Positions 7,438 through 16,744 of a DNA stretch of 64,000 nucleotides are shown here, piece after piece. Below the pieces are notes generated by a model, which searched no databases, was not told where the DNA came from, and saw nothing but the letters and a program-made list of their open reading frames with translations. Location: assembly GCA_963666575.2 (NCBI GenBank), contig CAXXYG010000012.1:124001-188000 (forward strand), read 5' to 3'. Source of the DNA: JABMQB01 sp963666575. Lineage in GTDB: Bacteria > Bacteroidota > Bacteroidia > Bacteroidales > Prolixibacteraceae. The translations under genes were made by a program, and so were the position numbers. The first letter of the stretch is position 1. Each line of letters starts with the position of its first letter.

Positions 7438-9189
7438 ATGCCAAACGAAAGGATTATACCAACATCGAGGCCATCAGATTTACCAACTTTTAAAATTTTG
7501 TCTGATGAAACTCAACTCAGTGGCGAGTACCATGTGATGTCGCTTGTGGTTTCGAAGTCGGTGAATCGAATCCCTTTTGCTACAATCCTCATAAAAGATG
7601 GTGACCCTTCTGCCGAAGATTTTTTGTTGAGCAACCTTGAGTTTTTTGCTCCGGGCAAAAGCATCGACATTCAGGTTGGCTATCATAACGATGAAGAGTC
7701 CGTTTTTAAAGGGATTGTCATAAAACATTCCATCAAAGCAAAAAATAATAAATCACCGCTACTTATTATCGAATGTAAAGATGAATGTGTTAAAATGACA
7801 GTTGGCCGAAAGAATGAATATTTTACTGAATGCACCGATAGCGATATTATTGAAGAGTTGATAGGAAATTATGGATTTGAGAATAGCATAGAATCGATAC
7901 CTGTAATGCACAAAGAAATGGTTCAATATAATTGTACTGACTGGGATTTTGTGGTTACGCGGGCCGAAGCAAATGGATTGTTAGTAATTCCCGACGATGG
8001 AAACATACAAGTGGCTCCTCCAACAATAGAGGAAGAAGGAGTATTAACTTTAACATATGGAGCAACAATGAATGACTTTGAAGCTGAAATGGATGCCCGA
8101 AACCAATTTTCATCAATTAAATCATCTTCATGGGACTATTCAAGCCAGGAATTAACCGAATCGGAATCAGAATCATCATCATTACCTGAAGCAGGAAATA
8201 TTAGCGAAAGTGAATTAGCAGGCGTAATTGGCCTCACTGAATTAGAGATGAAACATGGAGGATTTCGTTCTGAAAATGAATTGTTGCAATGGGCCAATTC
8301 CGCAGCTGTCAAAAGTAAATTGTCGAGAGTTCGGGGACGAGTCAATTGTCGAGGTTTTTCACATGTGAAACCCGGCGATACTATAACACTTGCCGGTGTA
8401 GGTGAACGTTTTAACGGGAATGTTTTTGTTGCTGGTGTCCGCCATCAAATCTCGGATAATACCTGGACTACCGATATCAATTTTGGACTTTCGCCCGAAT
8501 GGTTTGCAAAAAATAATGATATCACTGAAACACCTTCGGCAGGTTTACTGGCAGCTATAAATGGTTTGCAGGTGGGACTTGTAACAAAAATTGACAACGA
8601 TCCTGATGGAGAGGACCGAATATTAGTCAGGCTTCCGATTATTGATAATAACGATGAAGGTATTTGGGCACGGATTAGTACGCTTGATGCCGGTGAAAAC
8701 AGGGGCTCATTTTTCCGTCCTGAAGTCGACGATGAAGTAATTGTTGGTTTTATAAATGATGACCCCCGCGATCCGATTGTGCTGGGAATGTTGAATAGTA
8801 GTGTAAAACCAGCTCCGATAGTTGCCACTAGTGACAATGCCGAAAAAGGATTTGTTACCCGAAGCGAGATGAAAGTGTTATTTGATGATGATGAGATAAG
8901 CATGACGCTTGAAACACCAAATGGAAATAAACTGGTTTTAAGCGATGCAGATGGAGGTGTAAAAATTGAAGATGAAAATGGCAATAAAATAGAGATGAAT
9001 TCCAGTGGAATCACAATTGAAAGTGCTTCTGAAATATCGGTCAATTCTTCAACAGATACAACCATTGAAAGTGGGGCAAATACAACGATAAGTGCCAGCG
9101 CTCAGTTAACTGCTGAAGGAAGTGCGGGTGCAAAACTCTCAACAGGTGCAGTTGCAATTGTTGAAGGATCAGTTGTTCAGATAAATTAA
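7438..9189 (+). CDS. eCIS spike protein, VgrG/Pvc8 family
   Basis: 583 aa from ATG 7438; a GTG at 7432 overlapping the previous stop is an alternative. The N-terminal gp27-like part (VMSLVVSKSVNRIPFATILI, then FKGIVIKHSIKAKNNKSPLL) is followed by a gp5 OB-fold (about residues 380-455, with DRILVRLPIIDNNDEGIWAR and DDPRDPIVLGMLNSS). The C-terminus is a Ser/Thr/Ala-rich repetitive beta-helix needle (about 490-583). It should trimerise to form the membrane-piercing spike. A low-complexity E/S linker (SESESSSLPEAGN) lies near residues 240-255. The next gene encodes its PAAR tip. Confidence 0.92.
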   Translation: MPNERIIPTSRPSDLPTFKILSDETQLSGEYHVMSLVVSKSVNRIPFATILIKDGDPSAEDFLLSNLEFFAPGKSIDIQVGYHNDEESVFKGIVIKHSIKAKNNKSPLLIIECKDECVKMTVGRKNEYFTECTDSDIIEELIGNYGFENSIESIPVMHKEMVQYNCTDWDFVVTRAEANGLLVIPDDGNIQVAPPTIEEEGVLTLTYGATMNDFEAEMDARNQFSSIKSSSWDYSSQELTESESESSSLPEAGNISESELAGVIGLTELEMKHGGFRSENELLQWANSAAVKSKLSRVRGRVNCRGFSHVKPGDTITLAGVGERFNGNVFVAGVRHQISDNTWTTDINFGLSPEWFAKNNDITETPSAGLLAAINGLQVGLVTKIDNDPDGEDRILVRLPIIDNNDEGIWARISTLDAGENRGSFFRPEVDDEVIVGFINDDPRDPIVLGMLNSSVKPAPIVATSDNAEKGFVTRSEMKVLFDDDEISMTLETPNGNKLVLSDADGGVKIEDENGNKIEMNSSGITIESASEISVNSSTDTTIESGANTTISASAQLTAEGSAGAKLSTGAVAIVEGSVVQIN

Positions 9190-9201
9190 AAAAATAAAAC
9201 T

Positions 9202-9492
9202 ATGCCGCCAGCAGCAAGAGTAGGAGATATGCATGTTTGCCCGATGGTTACCGGACTTGTTCCACATGTGGGAGGGCCAATCCTTCCTCCAGGATCACCA
9301 ACGGTATTAATCGGAGGCTTGCCGGCAGCAAGGGTTGGCGACATGGCTACCTGTGTAGGGCCTCCCGATACTATTTTGTTAGGATCGGCAACAGTGTTTA
9401 TTGGAGGTATGCCTGCTGCGAGAATGGGTGACCCTACAGCTCACGGAGGAAGTATAATAGTTGGATTTCCAACTGTAATGATAGGAGGATAA
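9202..9492 (+). CDS. PAAR-domain spike tip protein
   Basis: 96 aa. PPAARVGDMHVCPM, GGLPAARVGDMATCVGPPDT and GGMPAARMGDPTAHGG are the recurring PAAR signatures, with His and Cys residues that bind the structural metal ion at the tip. Equivalent to Afp10/Pvc10 in role, it sharpens the spike formed by the preceding gene product. It is a minimal PAAR with no toxin extension, so cargo is probably not carried on the tip. Confidence 0.95.
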   Translation: MPPAARVGDMHVCPMVTGLVPHVGGPILPPGSPTVLIGGLPAARVGDMATCVGPPDTILLGSATVFIGGMPAARMGDPTAHGGSIIVGFPTVMIGG

Positions 9493-9495
9493 TTG

Positions 9496-9906
9496 ATGGA
9501 TTTACAAAAATCGTTTTTAGGCACAGGATGGAGTTTTCCACCTACATTTCATAAAATAAAAAGGGGTGTACTCCTCACATCCGATGTTGAAGATATTAAT
9601 AAAAGCCTCGAAATTCTTTTTTCAACTTTAAAAGGAGAACGGGTTATGCAGCCCACTTATGGATGCGATTTATCCAGGTTTTTATTCGAACCTCTTTCAA
9701 CAACACTTAAAACATATATGAAAGATATTATTAACGATGCCATACTTTATTTCGAACCACGCATAAAATTATTGGACTTAAAACTTGAAACTAATGACAA
9801 TGAGGGCAGGGTTGATATTACATTGGATTATATGGTTAAAGGGACCAATTCGAGGTACAATTTTGTTTACCCTTTTTATACCAAAGAAGGAACAAAAAAT
9901 AAATAA
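9496..9906 (+). CDS. Baseplate wedge protein, gp25/GPW family (Afp9-like)
   Basis: 136 aa from ATG 9496; TTG at 9493 directly after the PAAR stop is an alternative. It begins MDLQKSFLGTGWSFPPTF and contains EDINKSLEILFSTLKGERVM followed by QPTYGCDLSRFLFEPLS, the classic gp25/GPW lysozyme-like fold motif with the conserved glutamate of the GERVM region. It nucleates sheath assembly on the baseplate. It sits between PAAR and the large baseplate genes, as in other eCIS loci. Confidence 0.93.
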   Translation: MDLQKSFLGTGWSFPPTFHKIKRGVLLTSDVEDINKSLEILFSTLKGERVMQPTYGCDLSRFLFEPLSTTLKTYMKDIINDAILYFEPRIKLLDLKLETNDNEGRVDITLDYMVKGTNSRYNFVYPFYTKEGTKNK

Positions 9907-9911
9907 TAACA

Positions 9912-12900
9912 ATGAGTTGTACTACAAAACATCCGCTTGTTCGTGACGGAGTCAGCCAAAATCAAAGAATGGTTGAAGCTTTAAAACCGTCGTATGCAAA
10001 AGTTGACGATCGCTCATTATTCGACTTGTTATTTTTTATTGCAGAATATTCAAAGGGAATTAATTTTTTTAACCTCGAAAATAAAATTGATGGCCATTGG
10101 AATCAACTTTTTGAAAGTGATATAACGGTTATATTTTCAGAAATAATTAACCAGGATATTCAAAAAATAACCGATTGTTATACAGCAATTCTAAAACAAA
10201 TACAAGATCCACTATTGAATGAAATGACAATTCATGAAATGTTTTATGCATTGTTTTGTTTCCTCTTCACGTTGTTGGTTAAATTCGATAAATGGTACAA
10301 ACAAACTTCCGGAGAACTTGAAATTTACGGCTTCCTGAAACAACAAATTTCTATTCAACTAAAACCAGTATTGGAACAGTTAGCCGGCTTTTATAAAGGG
10401 GCAATTGACGATCCATCGATTTTTAATCTGAAATATAATTTTAGCAAAAGTATATTTGGATATTCCCTTGACGATATTGAAAAAATTGTTGAAAAGGATT
10501 TTACTGAAGAGTGGTGGATTGATCCGCTTGATCCAAAGAAATATTCTGATTGGAAAAGTTTTTACAAAAAAATTGCAACAAACAAAACAATTTATGGGCC
10601 CCAAAGGGATGATATATCCATTGAATCTTCAGTAAAAATAAGATATTGTTTGGATGAGTTTCAGGTTGTTTTTGATGCCATCCTAAAAGCATTTAAACAG
10701 TTGGTAAAACAAGGGCCATCGTTGGCTATTGAAACCTTGACAAAAGTTTCTTCGCATGAGCCACATAGCGGATTGCTTTTGTCATTCCTTAAAATATTTA
10801 AGCATGCCCAAAACCATATTAATACCATTACCGAAAGGCACCTTGAGTTTTATTACGAGGAAGTGCTTCGATTACTACGGTTAGAGGCTGTTCCAGACAA
10901 AGCAGAGGTTATTGTTGAGCTGGCAAAACACACCGATTCGTATGAAATTGCAAAAGGAACCTTATTTAAAGCAGGTAAAGATGCTTTAGGCAAAGAAGTG
11001 TTGTATCAGTCTGACTGTGAAAAAGTTGTTAATAAAGCAACAGTTGCTTGTTTACGGTCGGTATATATCGATAAAAAAAATATGTGCCGTATCTCTGCTT
11101 CTCCGTTTGCAAATTCAAGCGATGGAAATGGTACCGCCTTTCTTGAAAAAGAACCCAAATGGAAAGCTTTTGGAGAATCGCAGGTTGGGAAAAAACCTAT
11201 TCAGAAAACGATGCCCGATGCTGAAGTTGGTTTTGCTGTCACTTCGCCTTTGTTAATTCTGAATGATGGAACACGTACTATCCATTTAAAATTCACGTTC
11301 GATTCAGCAATTGCTTTGAAAAAAGAAATAATCTCCGAATTATTTAACTTTTCATTTACAGGTCCCAAAGGGTGGATAACAAAAAAGGATGAAACTGAGC
11401 TGGATTTTGAAGCGAAGGTTGTAAAGAATACCTGCGAAATATTGCTAAAATTAAAAAGTGGAGCAGTTGCTTGTGTGGGTTACGAAAAGAAAATACACGG
11501 TGGAATTTATGAAACTCCATTTCCAATTCTGAAACTAACTGCCAATCCTTTAAGCAAGGATAATTATTTGTATCAGGTTTTTCAGAGTATTCAATTCGAA
11601 GGTATAGGATTAAAAGTAGATGTATTTAATGTAAAAGATGTATTGGTTCAAAACGATTTTGGAGTTTTAAAAGCTACTAAACCATTCCAGCCATTTGGTT
11701 CTGTTCCGGCAATTGGTTCAACATTTTACATAGGTAGCAACGAAGTGTTTAAGAAAAGTCTTGATAGTTTAGTGGTTGGATTAAAATGGCACAAATTACC
11801 AGTTACCGGAGGAACTGAAAGCCAACCGGATTGTAATTTTAACCAACATTACAATTATAATATATTACCCGATGAGGAAGATCCATATTATTCGTACGAT
11901 CCATCGAATTATCAATTTAAGGCAACATTCGAGATTTTAAAGGATGGAACCTGGACAGAAATAAAATCAAGTACTTCAGTCAATGGTGAATTGTTTGAAA
12001 ACAATGCATTTAACCCTAAAAGTATATGGTTTAATAAAAGTAACCTTCCCATTACAACAAATACCAGTCAGCCGAAATTTACTGAATACACAGTTGATGT
12101 AAAACAAGGTTTTTTGAGAATGGTATTACGAGCGCCAAAAGATCTATTCGGGCACAAAATATTTACCCCTTTGTTAACCAAACAAGCCATAAAACGTAAA
12201 GATGATTTACCAGTTGAACCATACACTCCTGAAATAAGCAGCATTACCTTAACTTATTCGGCATCCGAAAAAATTGATTTAACAAATCCGAAAAAGTTTG
12301 ATCAAAGGACATCCAAATTGTATCATGTTTTTCCTTTTGGGATTCAGGAAATTTATAAAAAAACAAGTAGTGATAAAATGTATCTGCTGCCCCAGTTTTT
12401 GCATGAGGAAAAGAAAAAGGAAATAAAACACCATGGTGAGTTTATAATTGGCATTTCAGATTTAAAACCGCCTCAGAATTTTTCAGTTTTATTTAAAGTG
12501 GCCGAAGGAAGTTCCTTGCCGGGAGAAAAAAAACAGCCTGTTTTTTGGTTTTACCTTTCAAAAAATAAATGGGTAGCTTTTGAAACAAATGAAATAGTAT
12601 CGGATGGTACAAATGGTTTGTTAACCTCCGGAATAATAGAATTTAATATACCACATTCCATCACCAATACAAATACAATTCTCGAATCGGGTTATTACTG
12701 GATAAAAGCAGCAGTTAAAAATAATCCAGATTCGGTATGCGATATGATGGCTGTTAAAGCTCAGGCTGTTCCTGTTTCGTTTTCCGACAATAAGAACGAT
12801 CCAAACTTTTTACTAACACCAACCATCAACGGTTCAATCAGTAAATTAAAAGATAAAAAATCGGAAATTAAAAGTGTTTCGCAGCCATATGCTTCACACG

Positions 12901-13610
12901 GAGGGACACCTTCAGAAAGAGATGAAGGTTATTACCAAAGAGTTAGTGAAAGGTTAAGGCATAAAAACCGGGGAATTTCGGTTTGGGATTACGAACATTT
13001 GGTGTTGCAAAATTTTCCTGAAGTATACAAAGTAAAGTGCATCAGCCATAGTGTGTACGATGTTAAAAATAATTTGAACGAGCTGGAACATTCAGAGTTT
13101 GAACCTGGTTATGTAACGCTGGTGGCAGTGCCTCAATTAAAAAATGTAAATGCTATAAATCCATTGGAACCTTGCCTGAGTTTAAATGTCCTTGATAGTA
13201 TCAGGAAGTTCCTCATAACAAAGATTTCTCCTTTTGCAGTCAATAATTTACAGGTACTCAATCCTTTGTTTGAAAAAATACAAATTCAATGTTTTGTTCA
13301 ATTATACGATGGATTGGACGAAGGATACTATAAAGCTTTATTAGTTGAAGACATCAAAAAATTCCTGTCGCCATGGGCGTACGATGATAGCCAGGACATT
13401 GTGTTTGGAGGGGAACTTCACAAAACAATAGTGTTAAATTTTGTGGAAGAATTGCCCTATGTTGATTATGTCACCGACTTTATTATGAACCATGTTGTTG
13501 ATGAAAATCTTGTTTTTACAAATATTGGAAAAGCAGTTGCTACATCAGCCCGGTCGGTTTTGGTTTCACACATCAGCCACATCATTCTCGAAAAATCAAG
13601 TTGTACATGA
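9912..13610 (+). CDS. Large baseplate protein with J-like domain (Afp11/Pvc11-like)
   Basis: 1232 aa. The segment around residues 985-1030, with YASHGGTPSERDEGYYQRVS and HKNRGISVWDYEHLVLQNFP, is the conserved baseplate J/gp47-like signature of eCIS Afp11 proteins. The C-terminal part (to FVEELPYVDYVTDFIMN) matches the J-protein end. The N-terminal about 330 residues are helical and unrecognised; the middle about 550 residues look beta-rich. It is a wedge component together with the next gene product. Length is at the upper range for the family. The stop overlaps the next start (ATGA). Confidence 0.85.
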   Translation: MSCTTKHPLVRDGVSQNQRMVEALKPSYAKVDDRSLFDLLFFIAEYSKGINFFNLENKIDGHWNQLFESDITVIFSEIINQDIQKITDCYTAILKQIQDPLLNEMTIHEMFYALFCFLFTLLVKFDKWYKQTSGELEIYGFLKQQISIQLKPVLEQLAGFYKGAIDDPSIFNLKYNFSKSIFGYSLDDIEKIVEKDFTEEWWIDPLDPKKYSDWKSFYKKIATNKTIYGPQRDDISIESSVKIRYCLDEFQVVFDAILKAFKQLVKQGPSLAIETLTKVSSHEPHSGLLLSFLKIFKHAQNHINTITERHLEFYYEEVLRLLRLEAVPDKAEVIVELAKHTDSYEIAKGTLFKAGKDALGKEVLYQSDCEKVVNKATVACLRSVYIDKKNMCRISASPFANSSDGNGTAFLEKEPKWKAFGESQVGKKPIQKTMPDAEVGFAVTSPLLILNDGTRTIHLKFTFDSAIALKKEIISELFNFSFTGPKGWITKKDETELDFEAKVVKNTCEILLKLKSGAVACVGYEKKIHGGIYETPFPILKLTANPLSKDNYLYQVFQSIQFEGIGLKVDVFNVKDVLVQNDFGVLKATKPFQPFGSVPAIGSTFYIGSNEVFKKSLDSLVVGLKWHKLPVTGGTESQPDCNFNQHYNYNILPDEEDPYYSYDPSNYQFKATFEILKDGTWTEIKSSTSVNGELFENNAFNPKSIWFNKSNLPITTNTSQPKFTEYTVDVKQGFLRMVLRAPKDLFGHKIFTPLLTKQAIKRKDDLPVEPYTPEISSITLTYSASEKIDLTNPKKFDQRTSKLYHVFPFGIQEIYKKTSSDKMYLLPQFLHEEKKKEIKHHGEFIIGISDLKPPQNFSVLFKVAEGSSLPGEKKQPVFWFYLSKNKWVAFETNEIVSDGTNGLLTSGIIEFNIPHSITNTNTILESGYYWIKAAVKNNPDSVCDMMAVKAQAVPVSFSDNKNDPNFLLTPTINGSISKLKDKKSEIKSVSQPYASHGGTPSERDEGYYQRVSERLRHKNRGISVWDYEHLVLQNFPEVYKVKCISHSVYDVKNNLNELEHSEFEPGYVTLVAVPQLKNVNAINPLEPCLSLNVLDSIRKFLITKISPFAVNNLQVLNPLFEKIQIQCFVQLYDGLDEGYYKALLVEDIKKFLSPWAYDDSQDIVFGGELHKTIVLNFVEELPYVDYVTDFIMNHVVDENLVFTNIGKAVATSARSVLVSHISHIILEKSSCT

Positions 13611-16600
13611 AACAGTCAATCACCATATCAAAAAGCCAAAAATCAGAAAAAAGCCAGGATTATGCTTTCCTCCGGGATGAAGGACTGAAGTTTATTCAGG
13701 AGCTATCGGGTGATTTATGGACCGACCATAATATTCACGATCCGGGAATTACAATTTTGGAAGTTTTATGTTATGCCATTACTGAATTGGGTTATAAAAC
13801 TGCATTCGAAATAAAAGATTTATTGGCCGAAAAATACATCCATGAAGAAGAGGATGAATCACATTTTTTAACCGCTAGGAAAATTCTTACCAGCCACCCA
13901 ATCACTATTCTCGATTTCAGAAAATTGTTAATTGACGTGCCCGGGGTTAAAAACGCATGGTTAAAGATAGCCCATAAATCATCACCCGAAATATGGTTGG
14001 ATTGTAAAAAAAGTGAACTTGTTTACCGCTCTCAAATTCCATTCCTACCCGATGGAAAACCGGCAGTTAAAGCCGAAAAATTAAATATCGGAGGTTTTTA
14101 CAATGTTAGAATTGAATTGGACAACCATATGAAATTTGGCGATTTAAATAAATTTGATTTTGAAATTTCCTTAGCAAAAATCAGGACAAGCTTTACAATT
14201 CAGGTTACACTTCCTGCGTGTGGTTTTTATTTTGGACATATATTTTCAACAGCCCATATTCTCGGTTTTACAATAACTGATGTTAAGCAGGTGGCCGAAA
14301 AAACATTTAAAGCAAGTTTGGCAATTAAACTAAAAGGCAAAATATTATTTCAGGAAATTAAAATTCAGTCGTCAATCAAAATTACTAACGCAGTAACAGA
14401 ATTGGTCAGAGCTGAATTGGAAAAACAAAGTGATGGTTGTCTTTGCTGGAATTACAAAGAAAAATTAATTTATTCATTAGCAATCCAATATTTAGTCGAT
14501 GCAAAATTACAAGAATACCGGAATTTATGTGAAGATTTTTTCCCTGCCGAAATAGTATCAATTGAAGACATAGTTGTTTGTGCCGATATTCAACTGGAGC
14601 CTGCTTTTGATAATGAAAAAGTAATGGCCGAAATTTTGTATCAGTTGGAGCAATTTATTGCCCCGCCGGTTAACTTTTATACTTACAACGAATTAATAAA
14701 AAAGGGAAAAAGGACTGAGTCAATTTTCGAAGGGCCTGCCATGGAGCATGGTTTTATTGATGAGGATGAACTTCAAAAATCGGAGCCCAGAAAAGCAATA
14801 CTGGTTTCCGACCTGATTAATATAATCATGGATATTGAAGGGGTTGTAGCTGTAAAACGGCTTGTGCTTTCGAGCTATTCAAACGGCAATCTATTAAATA
14901 ATGAAGAACATTGGTGTTTAAATGTGCAACCCGGATTAATGCCAAAGTTGGATCTTACGAATTCAAAAATTGTTTTTTTCAAAGAGAATTTACCCTATTT
15001 CCCAAATAAATCGGAAGTTAAAGAATACTTGAACGAACTGTATGATTTACAGCGGAAACAAAAATTGCTAAAAACCGATGAATTTGACCTTAAAGTCCCT
15101 GAAGGAACATACCGTAATGTAAGTGAATATTTTACAATTCAGAATGAATTTCCATTAACTTATGGTGTTGGCGATAAAGGAATTCCCGGTGTTATTACTA
15201 ATAAACGAATTGCACAGGCTAAACAGTTAAAAGGTTACCTCCTGTTTTTTGACCAGCTATTGGCAAATTACCTGGCTCAGTTATCAAATATTCAGGCTTT
15301 GTTTTCCATAAATAAAAAAATCGATAAAACATATTTCTACAAGGTTCTGTATAATTTGCCTGCCGAATTTAGTTTTAATCCAGGTTCAAAAAGCGGTTCA
15401 GTTTTATTTAATGATAAACAACTTCCTTTAATTTATTGCCTGGTTAAAGATTTTACCGATACACTCGACCTGGATAGCACTACAGCAATCAGCCTCGATT
15501 CCTATTCATCATTTAAAGCGGATTGGATAGAATATAAAAAGGAAACCGGCCTGGAAGTTTCCAAATCTACTCATTACGTTAAAAGTATAGATTCCATCGT
15601 TGAATCGGAACAGGTGTTTTTAAAAAGGCGTAATATTTTTCTCGATCATTTATTGGCGAGGTTTGGTGAGCAGTTTTCTGATTATTTGATGTTGACTTAT
15701 GGATTGGATAAAAAACAGGGGCAAAAAGAACTTATTAATGATAAGATCGCTTTTTTGGAGGATTACCAGGTTTTAAGCAGTGAAAGAGGCAGGGCTTTTA
15801 ATTATAAAAATACCAACGAAGTTTGGGATACAGAGAATGTTGCAGGCCTCAAAAAACGGGTTTACAGAATTTTAGGAATTGATGATTATACCAGGCACAA
15901 CCTGGTTTGTAAAAACATTAATGAACTATTTTTAATTTTTAAGGACATCAAAGGGGAATGGCGGTTCCATTTGAAGGATAATAAAGGAAAAATTTTATTA
16001 CGAAGCGAATCGTACAAAACCAAACAAAACTGCCAAAAGGGGATTCAATCGGTTATTAAAAACGGGAAAAACATAAGAGCTTATTCTTTTATAAAAGCCA
16101 AAGACAATACTTATTATTTTAATATTGTGGCTCGAAATGGCGAAATTGTAGCAATCAGCCAGTTTTATAAAACCATAAAAAAACGGGAAACGATTATTCA
16201 GTTATTAATCGAACTGTTTAATCAAAAATGTGACCAGGAAGGTTTTTATGTGGTTGAACATTTGCTGTTGAATCCATTAGTTGAGGGCGATAAATTAATG
16301 AATGTGTGTATTGCCGCCGATTGCCAATCATGCACTGGAAATAAGGATCCTTATTCATTCCGTATTTCAATATTAGTGCCATCGTGGCCAAAACGGTTTC
16401 AAAGTATGGAATTCCGAAGTTTTTTTGAAAAAACAATTCGAATGGAAGCTCCGGCCCATATTCATTTGCGAATTTGTTGGCTGAACCGTGAAGACATGAA
16501 ACAGTTTGAAACAAAGTATAAAAACTGGTTGATTGAAAAAGCAAAATCCAATATTTCATTAAATACATATTCTCAAAAACTTTCAGATCTTTTGGAGGCT

Positions 16601-16744
16601 ATGAACCACATCCGAAGTGTGTATCCTCAGTCCAATTTATTTGATTGTAGCAATCCCGTTACTGATGAAAATACCAAACGAATAATATTAAACAATACAA
16701 TTTTAGGAACCTTTAAACCTAAAAAAAATGGCAACAATAAATAA
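13607..16744 (+). CDS. Second large baseplate wedge protein (Afp12/Pvc12-like)
   Basis: 1045 aa from ATG 13607, which overlaps the previous stop (ATGA). Near residues 37-60, WTDHNIHDPGITILEVLCY is the signature shared by Afp12-type proteins and gp6-like baseplate subunits. The rest is long and poorly conserved; a segment around residues 770-850 (FKDIKGEWRFHLKDNKGKIL, ending with repeats of aromatic strands) resembles a small inserted beta domain of the DUF1508 kind, but I am unsure of that. It would pair with the J-like protein to build wedges. The gene overlaps the next start by 17 bp. Confidence 0.82.
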   Translation: MKQSITISKSQKSEKSQDYAFLRDEGLKFIQELSGDLWTDHNIHDPGITILEVLCYAITELGYKTAFEIKDLLAEKYIHEEEDESHFLTARKILTSHPITILDFRKLLIDVPGVKNAWLKIAHKSSPEIWLDCKKSELVYRSQIPFLPDGKPAVKAEKLNIGGFYNVRIELDNHMKFGDLNKFDFEISLAKIRTSFTIQVTLPACGFYFGHIFSTAHILGFTITDVKQVAEKTFKASLAIKLKGKILFQEIKIQSSIKITNAVTELVRAELEKQSDGCLCWNYKEKLIYSLAIQYLVDAKLQEYRNLCEDFFPAEIVSIEDIVVCADIQLEPAFDNEKVMAEILYQLEQFIAPPVNFYTYNELIKKGKRTESIFEGPAMEHGFIDEDELQKSEPRKAILVSDLINIIMDIEGVVAVKRLVLSSYSNGNLLNNEEHWCLNVQPGLMPKLDLTNSKIVFFKENLPYFPNKSEVKEYLNELYDLQRKQKLLKTDEFDLKVPEGTYRNVSEYFTIQNEFPLTYGVGDKGIPGVITNKRIAQAKQLKGYLLFFDQLLANYLAQLSNIQALFSINKKIDKTYFYKVLYNLPAEFSFNPGSKSGSVLFNDKQLPLIYCLVKDFTDTLDLDSTTAISLDSYSSFKADWIEYKKETGLEVSKSTHYVKSIDSIVESEQVFLKRRNIFLDHLLARFGEQFSDYLMLTYGLDKKQGQKELINDKIAFLEDYQVLSSERGRAFNYKNTNEVWDTENVAGLKKRVYRILGIDDYTRHNLVCKNINELFLIFKDIKGEWRFHLKDNKGKILLRSESYKTKQNCQKGIQSVIKNGKNIRAYSFIKAKDNTYYFNIVARNGEIVAISQFYKTIKKRETIIQLLIELFNQKCDQEGFYVVEHLLLNPLVEGDKLMNVCIAADCQSCTGNKDPYSFRISILVPSWPKRFQSMEFRSFFEKTIRMEAPAHIHLRICWLNREDMKQFETKYKNWLIEKAKSNISLNTYSQKLSDLLEAMNHIRSVYPQSNLFDCSNPVTDENTKRIILNNTILGTFKPKKNGNNK

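Noticed and set aside
8445..9065. 206-codon open frame on the minus strand
   Set aside because: Antisense to the spike gene; Ser/Pro-rich low complexity produced by the repetitive beta-helix coding sequence.
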